Assembly (NCBI RefSeq): GCF_007833355.1
Contig: NZ_CP020914.1
Coordinates: forward strand, 792,047-856,046
Direction of reading: 5' to 3'
From: Denitratisoma sp. DHT3
GTDB taxonomy: Bacteria > Pseudomonadota > Gammaproteobacteria > Burkholderiales > Rhodocyclaceae
Length of the DNA: 64,000 nt
The notes beneath the pieces were generated by a model. That model made no database searches, had not been told where the DNA came from, and worked only from the letters and a program-made list of their open reading frames with translations. Position numbers and translations under genes: made by a program. Shown here piece by piece: positions 36,472 through 46,038 of this stretch. Each line of letters begins with the position of its first letter. Within the stretch, counting starts at the first letter, position 1.

Positions 36472-36954
36472 TCAGTGATGGTGGTGGCCGTGGGGGCCGT
36501 GCACGTGGCCGTGACCGATCTCTTCCTCGGTGGCCGTCCGCACCTCGGCCACGGTGCAGGAGAAGTTCAGCGCCATGCCGGCCAGCGGATGGTTGCCATC
36601 GACCACGACCTTGTCGTCGGCGATGTCGGTGATGGTGTAGAGCTCGTCGTCCTCGCCATCCTCGCTGGCGCGCTCGAACTGCATCCCGACTTCGATGTTG
36701 TCGGGGAACAGGTTGCGCGGCTCGATCAGCACCAGTTCCGCGTCGTAGTCGCCGAAGGCGTCCTCGGGTTCGAGATGGATGGACAACTGGTCCCCCTCGG
36801 CCTTGCCCTGCAGGGCCTCTTCGATCACGTCGAAAATGCCGCCGTAGCCGCCATGCAGATAGACGATGGGCTCGCTGCCCTCGTCCACCGGATTGCCGTC
36901 GCTATCGATGACCCGGTAGTTCAGTGTGACGACAGTGTTTTTTTGGATTTGCAT
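36472..36954 (-). CDS. slyD: SlyD-like FKBP peptidyl-prolyl isomerase
   Basis: A 160-aa prolyl isomerase and chaperone. It has an FKBP half (VTLNYRVIDSDGNPVDEGSEP), an inserted IF chaperone domain (about residues 68-125, LIEPRNLFPDNIEVGMQF) and a His-rich tail GHGHVHGPHGHHHH that suggests Ni/Zn binding as in SlyD. ATG 36954 is chosen because upstream residues belong to the overlapping peroxiredoxin reading region. The start lies inside the end of that gene (34-base overlap). Confidence 0.9.
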   Translation of the reverse strand: MQIQKNTVVTLNYRVIDSDGNPVDEGSEPIVYLHGGYGGIFDVIEEALQGKAEGDQLSIHLEPEDAFGDYDAELVLIEPRNLFPDNIEVGMQFERASEDGEDDELYTITDIADDKVVVDGNHPLAGMALNFSCTVAEVRTATEEEIGHGHVHGPHGHHHH

Positions 36955-37433
36955 GAGTTCTTTCCGGAACCGTTGAGTTCCTTGACGAGTTGATAGACCG
37001 TGGCGGCATGCCCCTTGGGCGCGACGTCGTAAAAAGCGTGACGGACGATGCCGTCGCGATCGATGATGAAGGTGGAGCGGATCACGCAGAGCTTGCGATG
37101 ACCGTCCTTTTCGCGCATCTGGCACACGCCGTACTTCCGGCAGACTTCCCCGTCCACGTCCGAGAGCAGGCGTACCGAAAGGCCGAAGCGATCGCGGAAC
37201 TCGGCATGACTGAGCATGTCGTCGCGGGAGATGCCGATGATTTCGCAGCCGAGGCGCTTGAACTCGTCTTCATGGTCGCTGAAATCGATGGCTTCCATCG
37301 CGCACAGCGGCGTGCCGTCCCGCGGGTAGAAGAAGAGCACGACATGGCGGCCTTTGACGGACTCGAAATCGAAATACTCCATGTCCGAGTCGGGCAGACT
37401 GAAACCGGGTGCGGGCTTTCCTGCGTGCAACAT
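36921..37433 (-). CDS. BCP-type peroxiredoxin lacking the usual resolving Cys
   Basis: A 170-aa AhpC/TSA-fold protein, FFYPRDGTPLCAMEAIDF, with peroxidatic Cys near residue 44. PrxQ/BCP members normally have a resolving Cys five residues later; here that position is Ile. Other Cys residues (CEIIG, CRKYGVC and KLC) might take over, or the enzyme may work as a 1-Cys type with glutathione or thioredoxin. It has no signal peptide. Its 3' end overlaps slyD, suggesting translational coupling. Confidence 0.88.
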   Translation of the reverse strand: MLHAGKPAPGFSLPDSDMEYFDFESVKGRHVVLFFYPRDGTPLCAMEAIDFSDHEDEFKRLGCEIIGISRDDMLSHAEFRDRFGLSVRLLSDVDGEVCRKYGVCQMREKDGHRKLCVIRSTFIIDRDGIVRHAFYDVAPKGHAATVYQLVKELNGSGKNSCKSKKTLSSH

Positions 37434-37545
37434 GTTCCCTCCGAGGAAGGCAGGCGTGGCCCGATTCTAACTGACGCTTTCGGAAAAAAGTCCACCGCCG
37501 CAGAAGCCTGCCGCCGCGCCCGTTGCCGCTCGACCGCAGCCGCGT

Positions 37546-38622
37546 TCAAGCCACCCGGTGCGCTTCGGCGAGGTACTCGCGCGAGCGCATTTCCACCAGC
37601 CGGCTGACGGTGCGCTTGAACTCCTCGGCCTGGGTGCCCTCGGTGTACAACTGGTCCGCCTCGACGGCGGCGCTGACGATGAACTTGACCCGATGGTCGT
37701 AGAGCACATCCACCAGCCAGGTGAAGCGCCGCGCCTCGGAAGCCTGCTCGCTGCTCAGCCTGGGCACGTTGGACAGCAGCAGGGTGTGATGCTCGCGCGC
37801 CAGTTCCAGATAGTCGTTCTGGGAACGCGCGCCGCCGCACAGCGTATTGAAGTCGAACCAGATCACGCCGTCCGCGCGGCGCCGCACCGGCACGCTGCGC
37901 CCCAGGATATCGATCGCCGAGCGCTGCCCCTCGCCGCCGGCGATCTCGCGGAAATCCGCCGCCATCTTGGTCTCCGCGTCCGCGTCGGCGGGCACCAGGA
38001 AGGTCTCGATCCGCTCCAGCGTGCGCAGCCGGTAATCGATGCCACCGTCGACTTCCAGCACGTCGAGGTGCTGCTTGAGCAATTCGATCGTGGGCAGGAA
38101 CAGGTGGCGCTGCAAGCCGTTGGGGTAGAGCCCGTCGGGTGGATAGTTGGAGGTGGTGACCACCACCACGCCGTTTTCGAGCAGGCTGGAGAACAGCCGG
38201 CCCAGCATCATCGCGTCGGCGATGTCCGAGACGTGGAACTCGTCGAAACAGAGCAGGCGCACCTGGCGGGCGATGTCGGCGGCCACCCGCATCAGCGGGT
38301 CCGATTCCTTCCTGTGGCGCCTCAGGGCCTCGTGCACCTCGTGCATGAAGGCGTGGAAATGCACGCGCCGCTTGCGCCGGTAGGGGACGGCCTCGTAGAA
38401 GGCGTCCATCAGGAAGCTCTTGCCGCGGCCGACGCCGCCCCAGAAATACAGGCCGCGCGGCGGCGCGGCGCGGGAGATCAGCTTCTTGAAACGGTTGCTG
38501 CGGGCCTGCTTGAAGGCCAGCAGACGCCGATGCAGGTCGTTCAGCCGCTCGGCCGCCGCCTGCTGGGCCGGGTCGGGAACGATGCCGCGCTCGGCGCAAA
38601 TCCTGTTGAATACTTTGAGCAT
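37546..38622 (-). CDS. zapE: Cell division protein ZapE (AFG1-like ATPase)
   Basis: A 358-aa P-loop ATPase with Walker A WGGVGRGKS at residues 61-69, Walker B LLCFDEFHVSD and sensor motif TTSNYPPDGLYPNGLQR. ZapE acts at the constricting division ring in Gram-negatives; the mitochondrial homologue AFG1 works in respiratory-protein quality control. It lies directly downstream of the 2-oxoglutarate dehydrogenase genes, behind a hairpin. Confidence 0.94.
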   Translation of the reverse strand: MLKVFNRICAERGIVPDPAQQAAAERLNDLHRRLLAFKQARSNRFKKLISRAAPPRGLYFWGGVGRGKSFLMDAFYEAVPYRRKRRVHFHAFMHEVHEALRRHRKESDPLMRVAADIARQVRLLCFDEFHVSDIADAMMLGRLFSSLLENGVVVVTTSNYPPDGLYPNGLQRHLFLPTIELLKQHLDVLEVDGGIDYRLRTLERIETFLVPADADAETKMAADFREIAGGEGQRSAIDILGRSVPVRRRADGVIWFDFNTLCGGARSQNDYLELAREHHTLLLSNVPRLSSEQASEARRFTWLVDVLYDHRVKFIVSAAVEADQLYTEGTQAEEFKRTVSRLVEMRSREYLAEAHRVA

Positions 38623-38633
38623 GAAAACGATGA

Positions 38634-38660
38634 AGGCACCAGCCCTTGAGCCCGGTGCCT
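38634..38660 (-). terminator. Hairpin between lpdA and zapE
   Basis: Perfect 7-bp stem AGGCACC (38634-38640) / GGTGCCT (38654-38660), with TTCATCGTTTT following on the minus strand, 18 bases after the lpdA stop. Partial termination is likely. Confidence 0.6.
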
Positions 38661-38677
38661 CCCTGGCAAAACAGGTT

Positions 38678-40117
38678 CTAGAAATGCAGCGGGCGCTTGT
38701 CCACCGCCAGCGCTGCCTCGTGCATCACCTCGGACAGGGTCGGGTGGGCATGGCAGATCCGCGCCAGGTCCTCGCTGGAGGCGCCGAACTCGACGGCCAC
38801 CACGGCTTCGGCGATCAACTCCGAGGCGTTGTTGCCGATCACGTGGACGCCGAGGATGCGGTCGGTCCTGCTGCACGCCAGCACCTTGACGAAGCCGGTG
38901 GTGTCGCCCTGGCCCAGGGCGCGGCCGTTGGCGGCGAACGGGATCTGGCCGGCGCGGTATTCGACGCCCTCGTTCTTCAGTTGCTCCTCGGTCTTGCCCA
39001 CCCAGGCGATTTCCGGATGGGTGTACATGACCCAGGGGATGGCGTCGTAATTGACGTGGCCGGCCTGGCCGACGATGCGCTCGGCCACCATCACGCCCTC
39101 CTCCATGCCCTTGTGGGCCAGCATCGGGCCCCGCACCACGTCGCCCACCGCCCAGACGTTGGGCAGGTTGGTCTGGCAGTGGTCATCCACCTCGATGCGG
39201 CCACGGGCGTCGATCTTCAGGCCGACGTTGTCGGCGCCCAGGTTGTCGGTGTTGGGCACGCGCCCCACGGAAACGATCAGGCGGTCGCATTGCAGGGTGT
39301 GGACCTCGTCGGCGGCTTCATAGGCGATGGTGACGCCCATCTCGTCCACGGTCACCTTGCCGATCTTGGCGCCGAGCTGGATGTCCAGGCCCTGCTTGCG
39401 GGTGAACACCTTCCAGGCCTCCTTGGCCACCGCCTGGTCGGCGGCGGCGAGGAAGTCCGGCAGGGCCTCGAGGATGGTGACCTCTGCCCCCAGGCGCTTC
39501 CACACCGAGCCCAGCTCCAGGCCGATCACCCCGGCGCCGATCACGCCCAGGCGCTTGGGCACGGCGTCGAACGACAGCGCGCCGGCGTTGTCGCAGACGA
39601 TCTTGTTGTCCACCGGGATGCCGTCCAGATGGCGCGGCTTGGAACCGGTGGCGACGATCACGTGCCTGGCTTCCACGATTTCGGTGCCGCCGTCCTTGGC
39701 GGCCACCTCGACCTGCCACAAGTCGTTCTCGCGACCGACGAAGCGGCCGTGGCCGGACAACAGGGCGACCTTGTTCTTCTTGAACAGGCCCTTGATGCCC
39801 TGGGTGAGCTGGCCGACGATGTTGTCCTTGCGGCGGACCATGGTCGCCACGTCCATCTTCACGCCCTCGGTGGAAATCCCGTGCATGACGAAGGAATGAT
39901 TGGCCTGATCGTAGAGCTCGGACGACTGGAGCAGCGCCTTGGACGGAATGCAGCCGACGTTGAGGCAGGTGCCGCCCAGGCGCACTTCGCCCTTGGGATC
40001 GGCATAGGATTCGGACTCCACGCAGGCGGTGGACAGGCCCAGCTGGGCGGCCCGGATCGCGGCCACATAGCCGCCGGGGCCGGCGCCGATGACGACGACG
40101 TCGAATTGTTTACTCAT
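38678..40117 (-). CDS. lpdA: Dihydrolipoyl dehydrogenase (E3)
   Basis: A 479-aa flavoprotein that reoxidises dihydrolipoamide. It has the FAD motif [13 protein letters not shown] (residues 8-20), redox disulfide Cys51/Cys56 in [12 protein letters not shown], the NAD motif [15 protein letters not shown] and the C-terminal His-Glu pair in [13 protein letters not shown]. Position after sucA-sucB makes it the E3 of 2-oxoglutarate dehydrogenase. A 90-bp inverted-repeat region separates it from sucB. Confidence 0.97.
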   Translation of the reverse strand: MSKQFDVVVIGAGPGGYVAAIRAAQLGLSTACVESESYADPKGEVRLGGTCLNVGCIPSKALLQSSELYDQANHSFVMHGISTEGVKMDVATMVRRKDNIVGQLTQGIKGLFKKNKVALLSGHGRFVGRENDLWQVEVAAKDGGTEIVEARHVIVATGSKPRHLDGIPVDNKIVCDNAGALSFDAVPKRLGVIGAGVIGLELGSVWKRLGAEVTILEALPDFLAAADQAVAKEAWKVFTRKQGLDIQLGAKIGKVTVDEMGVTIAYEAADEVHTLQCDRLIVSVGRVPNTDNLGADNVGLKIDARGRIEVDDHCQTNLPNVWAVGDVVRGPMLAHKGMEEGVMVAERIVGQAGHVNYDAIPWVMYTHPEIAWVGKTEEQLKNEGVEYRAGQIPFAANGRALGQGDTTGFVKVLACSRTDRILGVHVIGNNASELIAEAVVAVEFGASSEDLARICHAHPTLSEVMHEAALAVDKRPLHF

Positions 40118-40130
40118 AGAAAATCCTTTC

Positions 40131-40201
40131 AGCCACAGAGAACACAGAGGTCTCAGAGAAAAGTGGAAGCGGACTCCGTGTTCTCTGCGACCTCTGCGGC
40201 T
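40131..40201. repeat. AGCCACAGAG-type inverted repeat in the sucB-lpdA gap
   Basis: CAGAGAACAC (40136-40145) is perfectly complementary to GTGTTCTCTG (40178-40187), and AGCCACAGAG (40131-40140) matches CTCTGCGGCT (40192-40201) with one mismatch. The left arm is itself built of near-direct repeats (CCACAGAG, AACACAGAG and TCTCAGAG). It may form alternative hairpins in the mRNA between sucB and lpdA. This CACAGAG-rich pattern resembles interspersed repeats seen in other proteobacteria; that comparison is from memory. Confidence 0.7.
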
Positions 40202-40207
40202 ATCGAT

Positions 40208-41461
40208 TCACAGATCCAGCAACAGCCGCGCCGGATCTTCCAGCGCGTCCTTCATCGTCACCAGGCCCAGCACCGCCTCGCGGCCGTCGATGATGCGATG
40301 GTCGTAGGACATGGCCAGATAGTTCATCGGGCGGATCACGATCTGGCCGTTCTCAACCACCGCGCGGTCCTTGGTGGCGTGGATGCCCAGGATCGCCGAC
40401 TGGGGCGGGTTGATGATGGGGGTGGACAGCATCGAGCCGAACACGCCGCCGTTGGAGATGGAGAAGGTGCCACCGGTGAGTTCCTCAAGGGAAAGCTTGC
40501 CGTCCTTGGCCTTCTGGCCGAACTCGGCGATCTTCTTCTCGATCTGGGCCAGGCTCATCTGGTCGGCGTCGCGCAGGATCGGCACCACCAGGCCGCGCGG
40601 GCTGCCCACGGCGATGCCGATGTCGAAGTAGCCGTGGTAGACGACGTCGTTGCCGTCGACGGAGGCGTTCAGCACCGGGTACTTCTTCAGCGCCGCGACC
40701 GCCGCCTTGACGAAGAAGGACATGAAGCCCAGCTTGACGCCGTGCTCCTTCTCGAACTTGTCCTTGTATTTGTTGCGCAGCTCCATCACCGGCGCCATGT
40801 TGACCTCGTTGAAGGTGGTCAGGATGGCGTTCTGCGCCTGGGACTGGAGCAGGCGCTCGGCCACGCGCGCGCGCAGCCGGCTCATCGGCACGCGCTGCTC
40901 GGGCCGGTCGGCGAGGATGTTCTCCACATTCACCGCCGTCGGCTGGGCCAGGGCCGGGCGCGTGGGTGCCGCCGGCGCGGCCGGCACAGGCGCAGCGGGT
41001 GCCGCGGCCGGCTTGGCGCCGCCGCCGAGCACGTCCTCCTTGAGGATGCGGCCGCCACGGCCGCTGCCGGCCACGTCGGCGGCGCTGATGCCCTTCTCCT
41101 CCATCAGCTTGCGCGCCGCCGGCATCACGGTGGGCGACGCCTTTTCCGCCGTGGGTGCGCTTTGCGCGGCCTCTGCCTTTTCCGCTGCGGCAGCGGCGGA
41201 CTTGCCCGGCATGGCTGCGGCGGCTTCGGTATCGATGCGGGCGATCACCTCGCCGGACACCACCGTGGCGCCGTCACCCTTGACGATTTCCACCAGCACG
41301 CCATCGCCCGGCGCCGGCAGTTCGAGCACCACCTTGTCGGTTTCGATGTCGATCAGGTTCTCGTCACGGGCGACAGCCTCGCCCACTTTCTTGTGCCAGC
41401 CGACCAGCGTCGCTTCGGCGACCGACTCGGACAACTGGGGAACTTTGACTTCGATCAGCAT
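40208..41461 (-). CDS. sucB: 2-oxoglutarate dehydrogenase E2, dihydrolipoyl succinyltransferase
   Basis: A 417-aa core subunit of the complex. Lipoyl domain: Lys43 in [12 protein letters not shown] carries lipoate. Ala/Pro linkers flank the E1/E3-binding domain ([17 protein letters not shown], about residues 117-133), then the catalytic domain with [13 protein letters not shown] (His and Asp). A single lipoyl domain is normal for SucB. It starts 34 bp after the sucA stop. Confidence 0.97.
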   Translation of the reverse strand: MLIEVKVPQLSESVAEATLVGWHKKVGEAVARDENLIDIETDKVVLELPAPGDGVLVEIVKGDGATVVSGEVIARIDTEAAAAMPGKSAAAAAEKAEAAQSAPTAEKASPTVMPAARKLMEEKGISAADVAGSGRGGRILKEDVLGGGAKPAAAPAAPVPAAPAAPTRPALAQPTAVNVENILADRPEQRVPMSRLRARVAERLLQSQAQNAILTTFNEVNMAPVMELRNKYKDKFEKEHGVKLGFMSFFVKAAVAALKKYPVLNASVDGNDVVYHGYFDIGIAVGSPRGLVVPILRDADQMSLAQIEKKIAEFGQKAKDGKLSLEELTGGTFSISNGGVFGSMLSTPIINPPQSAILGIHATKDRAVVENGQIVIRPMNYLAMSYDHRIIDGREAVLGLVTMKDALEDPARLLLDL

Positions 41462-41495
41462 GATAGGTCTCTCGTTCGGTAGGGGTTAGCGTGAG

Positions 41496-44348
41496 TTAGG
41501 TTGGCACTTTGAGGGGGCCGAAAGCGCCTTCGATGACGGCCTTCTGCTGGGCGTTATGCTTTGCGTAATAGCCCACGGCGGGCGAAGCGGAAGCCGGCCG
41601 GGCCACCAGGAACAGCTCCTGGCCGGGGCGCTCGACATGGCGCACCAGATGGTTGCGCGAGGCGAACCAGTACCACATGCCCTGGTTGCGCGGCTCCTCC
41701 TGGACCCAGACCACTTCCTTGACCTTGGGATACTTGGCGATCTCCGCCTCCAGCACCTGGGTGGGGAAGGGATAGAGCTGCTCCAGGCGCAGGATGGCAG
41801 TATTCTTGATCTTTTGCTCGCGGCGGTGCGCCAGCAGTTCGTAATAGATCTTGCCGGAGCAGAGCAGCACCCGGGTCACCTTCTTCGGATCGATCTCGTC
41901 GGTCTCGCCGATCACCGTCTGGAACCGGCCCTGGGCCAGATCGTCGAGGGTGGAGACGGCATCCTTGTGGCGCAGCAGGGATTTCGGCGTGATGATCACC
42001 AGGGGCTTTCGCAGCTTCCTCAGCATCTGGCGCCGCAGCAGATGGAAAATCTGGGCCGGCGTGGAAGGGATCGCCACTTGCCAGTTGTGCTCGGCGCAGA
42101 GTTGCATGTAGCGCTCGATGCGGGCCGAGGAATGCTCCGGCCCCTGCCCTTCGTAACCGTGGGGCAGCATCATGGTCAGGCCGGAGAGCCGGCCCCACTT
42201 GGCTTCGCCGGAGGCGATGAACTGGTCGAAGACCACCTGGGCGCCGTTGGCGAAATCGCCGAACTGGGCTTCCCAGATCACCAGCTCGTTGGGCTCGGCC
42301 GTGGAGTAGCCGTATTCGAAGGCCAGCACCGCCTCTTCCGACAGCACCGAGTCGATGACGATGAACGGCGCCTGGTCGGCATCGACGTGCTGCAGCGGCA
42401 CGTAGTTGCCGGCATCCCAGCGCTCGCGGTTCTGGTCGTGGAGCACCGCGTGGCGGTGGAAGAAGGTGCCCCGGCCGGCATCCTCGCCGGAGATCCGCAC
42501 GCCGAAGCCCTGCTTCACCAGCGTGGCGTAGGCCAGGGTCTCGCCCATGCCCCAGTCCAGCGGCAGCTTGCCCTCGCCCATCAGACGGCGGTCCTCGACG
42601 ATCTTCGATACCCGGGAATGGAGGGTGAAGTCCGCGGGCACGCTGGTGACGGTGGCGGCCAGATGCTTCAGGTCGGCCATCGGCACCTGGGTGTCGCATT
42701 CGTCGGTGTAGGGCTGGCCGACGAAGGGCGCCCAGTTGGTGGCGAACTGCCGTACATAGTTGGCCAGCACCGGGTTGTAGAGCAGTTCGCCGCGATCCAG
42801 CGCCGCCCGGTAATCCTTGATGATCTGATCCGGCTCGTCGGCGGTGCAGATGCCCTGCGCCACCAGCCGGTCGGCATAGACGCGGCGTGTGCCGGGATGG
42901 GCCTGCACCTTCTTGTACATCAGGGGCTGGGTCACCATCGGCTCGTCCTGCTCGTTGTGGCCCAGCTTGCGGAAACAGACGAGGTCGATCGCCACGTCCT
43001 TCTTGAATTCCTGGCGGAACTCCATGGCGATCTGGGTGACCAGGGCCACCGCCTCCGGGTCGTCGCCGTTCACGTGGAAGATCGGCGCCTCGATCATCTT
43101 GAAGATGTCGGTGCAATACAGGGAGGAGCGATAGTCGCGCGGGTCGGAGGTGGTGAAGCCGATCTGGTTGTTCACCACGATGTGCACCGTGCCGCCGGTA
43201 CCGTAGCCACGGGTGCTGGAGAAGTTGAGCATCTCCTGGTTGACGCCCTGCCCGGCCACCGCCGCGTCGCCGTGCAGCAGCACGGCCATGGCCTGGCTGC
43301 CGGTCTTGTCCTGGCGGCGCCGCTGGCGCGAATAGACCGAGCCCACCACCACCGGATTCACGATCTCCAGGTGCGACGGATTGAAGGCCAGGGTCAGGTG
43401 CACCGGGCCGCCCGGCGTCGCCACGTTGGAGGAAAAACCCATGTGATACTTGACGTCGCCGGCGGTGAGGTCGGCGGCCTGCTTGCCCTCGAATTCCGAG
43501 AACAGCATGGAGGGCGTCTTGCCCAGGGTATTCACCAGCATGTTGAGGCGGCCGCGGTGGGCCATGCCGATCACGATCTCCTGTACGCCCAGGGTGCCGG
43601 CGGTGCGCACCAGCTGGTCCATGGCGACGATGGTGGATTCGCCGCCTTCGAGGGAGAAGCGTTTCTGGCCCACATAGCGGGTATGCAGATAGCGCTCCAG
43701 GGTTTCGGCGGCGGTCAGGCGCTCCAGAAAACGCTTGCGCTCTTCGTTGCTGTAGCGCGGCGTGGCCCGCAGGGGCTCGAGCTTGGCCTGGATCCAGCGT
43801 TTCTGCGCCACGTCGCTGATGTACATGTACTCGGCGCCGATGGTGCCGCAGTAGGTCTGGCGGGCGGCCTCGAGGATCTCGCGCAGGGTGGCCTGTTCGG
43901 TGCCGGTGGCGGTGGCGAAGGAGCCGGTCTTGAAGGTCTGGCCCAGATCGGCCTCGGTGAAGCCGTAGAAGGACGGCTCCAGCTCGGCCACCAGGGGCCG
44001 CTCCGCCCGCTTCAACGGGTCCAGCTGAGCCCAGCGGTTGCCCAGGAAACGATAGGCGTTGATCAGTTGCAGCACCTTGACCTGCTTGTCGCTGGACGCG
44101 GAAGCCTGGGCGGACACCTGCAGGGTGCCCTCCTTCGCGCGCTGGGCGAAGGAGGCGATGATGGGGGCGTGCGCGACATCGGGACCGGTGTAGCTGCCGG
44201 CGCCCGGCAGGGTGGCAAGCTTGTCGAAATAGTCGCGCCAGGTCGGCTCCACCGCGGCCGGGTTGACCAGGTAGGCTTCGTAGAGATCTTCGATGAAGGG
44301 CGCGTTGGCGCCGAAGAGATACGAATTGGAGAGCATCTGTTTCATCAT
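41496..44348 (-). CDS. sucA: 2-oxoglutarate dehydrogenase E1
   Basis: A 950-aa thiamine-diphosphate decarboxylase. The N-terminal E2-binding helix SNSYLFGANAPFIEDLYEAY is followed by GMAHRGRLNML and HGDAAVAGQGV motifs of the ThDP site, and the C-terminal transketolase-like domain contains LPHGYEGQGPEHSSAR. ATG 44348 matches the family N-terminus; a 61-residue upstream extension runs through the preceding terminator and is rejected. Confidence 0.97.
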   Translation of the reverse strand: MMKQMLSNSYLFGANAPFIEDLYEAYLVNPAAVEPTWRDYFDKLATLPGAGSYTGPDVAHAPIIASFAQRAKEGTLQVSAQASASSDKQVKVLQLINAYRFLGNRWAQLDPLKRAERPLVAELEPSFYGFTEADLGQTFKTGSFATATGTEQATLREILEAARQTYCGTIGAEYMYISDVAQKRWIQAKLEPLRATPRYSNEERKRFLERLTAAETLERYLHTRYVGQKRFSLEGGESTIVAMDQLVRTAGTLGVQEIVIGMAHRGRLNMLVNTLGKTPSMLFSEFEGKQAADLTAGDVKYHMGFSSNVATPGGPVHLTLAFNPSHLEIVNPVVVGSVYSRQRRRQDKTGSQAMAVLLHGDAAVAGQGVNQEMLNFSSTRGYGTGGTVHIVVNNQIGFTTSDPRDYRSSLYCTDIFKMIEAPIFHVNGDDPEAVALVTQIAMEFRQEFKKDVAIDLVCFRKLGHNEQDEPMVTQPLMYKKVQAHPGTRRVYADRLVAQGICTADEPDQIIKDYRAALDRGELLYNPVLANYVRQFATNWAPFVGQPYTDECDTQVPMADLKHLAATVTSVPADFTLHSRVSKIVEDRRLMGEGKLPLDWGMGETLAYATLVKQGFGVRISGEDAGRGTFFHRHAVLHDQNRERWDAGNYVPLQHVDADQAPFIVIDSVLSEEAVLAFEYGYSTAEPNELVIWEAQFGDFANGAQVVFDQFIASGEAKWGRLSGLTMMLPHGYEGQGPEHSSARIERYMQLCAEHNWQVAIPSTPAQIFHLLRRQMLRKLRKPLVIITPKSLLRHKDAVSTLDDLAQGRFQTVIGETDEIDPKKVTRVLLCSGKIYYELLAHRREQKIKNTAILRLEQLYPFPTQVLEAEIAKYPKVKEVVWVQEEPRNQGMWYWFASRNHLVRHVERPGQELFLVARPASASPAVGYYAKHNAQQKAVIEGAFGPLKVPT

Positions 44349-44387
44349 CTGATTCACCTTGATGGGCGAGGGGAATTTCTTGGGGGA

Positions 44388-44424
44388 AAAAAACAGGGGC
44401 AGTCGCCTGCCCCTGTTTTTTTCG
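44388..44424 (-). terminator. Terminator between gltA and sucA
   Basis: AAACAGGGGCAG / CTGCCCCTGTTT, a perfect 12-bp stem with a TCGC loop and long flanking A and T runs, in the 80-bp gltA-sucA gap. In the minus-strand direction it lies after gltA has not yet begun downstream of it: transcription runs sucA away from gltA, so it ends transcripts leaving gltA before sucA. Confidence 0.9.
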
Positions 44425-44428
44425 TTTT

Positions 44429-45718
44429 TTACCGGTTCGCTATCGGCGGAACATCCCGCCGCGCGGCGCCGATATACAGTTGGCGCGGTCTGCCGATCTT
44501 GTACTCGGGGTCGGTCACCATTTCTTCCCACTGGCTCATCCAGCCCACGGTGCGGGCCAGGGCGAAGATGCAGGTGAACATGGAAGTGGGGATGCCCAGC
44601 GCGCGCTGCACGATGCCGGAATAGAAGTCCACGTTGGGGTAGAGCTTCTTCTGCACGAAGTAGTCGTCTTCCAGCGCGATCTTTTCCAGTTCCTTCGCCA
44701 GCTTGAACAGGGGGTCGTTCTCCAGGCCCAGCTCGCCGAGCACTTCCGCGCAGATCTTGCCCATCAGCTTGGCGCGGGGATCGAAGTTCTTATATACGCG
44801 ATGGCCGAAGCCCATCAGCTTGAAGCTGTCGTTCTTGTCCTTGGCGCGCTTGATGTACTCGTTGACGCGCGACACGTCGCCGATCTCCTCCAGCATGGTC
44901 AGACAGGCTTCGTTGGCGCCGCCGTGGGAGGGACCCCAGAGGCAGGCGATGCCGGCCGCGATGCAGGCGAAGGGGTTGGCGCCGGAGGAGCCCGCCAGCC
45001 GCACCGTGGAGGTGGAGGCGTTCTGCTCGTGGTCGGCGTGCAGGGTGAAGATCACGTCCAGGGCGCGCACCAGGACCGGGTTCGGCTTGTAGTCCTCGCA
45101 GGGGGTGCCGAACATCATGTGCATGAAGTTGGCGGTGTAGTCCAGGTCGTTGCGGGGGTACATGAAAGGCTGGCCCATGGAGTACTTGTAGGCCATGGCG
45201 ACGATCGTCGGAATCTTGGCGACGATGCGGTTGAAGCTGATGGAGCGATGCTCGGCGTCGGAGGTGTCCATCGCGTCGTGGTAGAAGGCCGACAGGGCGC
45301 CCACCACGCCGACCATCACCGCCATCGGATGCGCATCGCGGCGGAAGCCCTGGAAGAACTTCACCAATTGCTCATGGACCATCGTGTGATTCTTGATGGT
45401 GTTTTCGAAATCGGCCTTCTGGGCGGCGTTGGGCAGTTCGCCGTTCTTCAGCAGATAGGTGACTTCGAGGAAGTTGCATTTCTCCGCCAACTGCTCGATG
45501 GGGTAGCCGCGGTAGAGCAGTTCGCCCTTGTCGCCGTCGATGAAGGTGATCTTGGATTGGCAGCTGGCGGTGGAAAGGAAGCCAGAGTCGTAGGTGAACA
45601 TGCCGGTCTTGCCGCCCAGCGAACGAATGTCGATCACATCGTTGCCATGGGTGCCGGACATCACCGGGTATTCAGTATTCTTGCCATCGACAGTCAAGGT
45701 CGCTGTGCGTTGAGTCAT
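44429..45718 (-). CDS. gltA: Citrate synthase (type I)
   Basis: A 429-aa hexameric-type citrate synthase. Catalytic His residues are in [10 protein letters not shown] and [14 protein letters not shown], with the essential Asp in the C-terminal part. The N-terminal beta-domain ([19 protein letters not shown]) is typical of NADH-sensitive Gram-negative enzymes. It lies 50 bp downstream of sdhE in the TCA operon. Confidence 0.97.
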   Translation of the reverse strand: MTQRTATLTVDGKNTEYPVMSGTHGNDVIDIRSLGGKTGMFTYDSGFLSTASCQSKITFIDGDKGELLYRGYPIEQLAEKCNFLEVTYLLKNGELPNAAQKADFENTIKNHTMVHEQLVKFFQGFRRDAHPMAVMVGVVGALSAFYHDAMDTSDAEHRSISFNRIVAKIPTIVAMAYKYSMGQPFMYPRNDLDYTANFMHMMFGTPCEDYKPNPVLVRALDVIFTLHADHEQNASTSTVRLAGSSGANPFACIAAGIACLWGPSHGGANEACLTMLEEIGDVSRVNEYIKRAKDKNDSFKLMGFGHRVYKNFDPRAKLMGKICAEVLGELGLENDPLFKLAKELEKIALEDDYFVQKKLYPNVDFYSGIVQRALGIPTSMFTCIFALARTVGWMSQWEEMVTDPEYKIGRPRQLYIGAARRDVPPIANR

Positions 45719-45768
45719 TTTTCAGTATCCCTATAGTTCAACCATCTAATCTCGGGCCGCCCGTTCCG

Positions 45769-46029
45769 TCACACTTGACGCAAGCGCTCGACCATCCTTT
45801 TCAACTCCGGGTCGTCGGTATCTTCCCGGCCGCTCACCAGTTCCCAAAGATCATGGTCCTCCAGCGCCAGCAGCCGGGTCAGGGCCGCCTCTGTCCGCTC
45901 GTCGAGGGCATCGCCCTCCTGGGCCCAGAAACGCTGAAAAACCAGATCCAGTTCCAGCAACGCGCGCCGGCAGTGCCAACGCAGCCGGCCCAGCCGCGCG
46001 CTTCTTTCCTGATGCGTTCCGGTATCCAC
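45769..46029 (-). CDS. sdhE: SDH flavinylation factor SdhE
   Basis: An 86-aa helical protein of the SdhE/YgfY/SDHAF2 family that promotes covalent FAD attachment to SdhA. The family motif RGxxE appears here as RRALLELD (residues 21-28), so the usual Gly is Ala while the Glu is kept. Other conserved features are RLLALEDHDLWELV and DPELKRMV. It is located directly after sdhB, 9 bp away. Confidence 0.92.
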   Translation of the reverse strand: MDTGTHQERSARLGRLRWHCRRALLELDLVFQRFWAQEGDALDERTEAALTRLLALEDHDLWELVSGREDTDDPELKRMVERLRQV

Positions 46030-46038
46030 GCCCGTTCG

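Noticed and set aside
38420..44624. Two plus-strand open frames of over 1000 codons
   Set aside because: They are antisense to lpdA, sucB and sucA and are His/Gly/Val-rich, as expected for the reverse of GC-rich genes.
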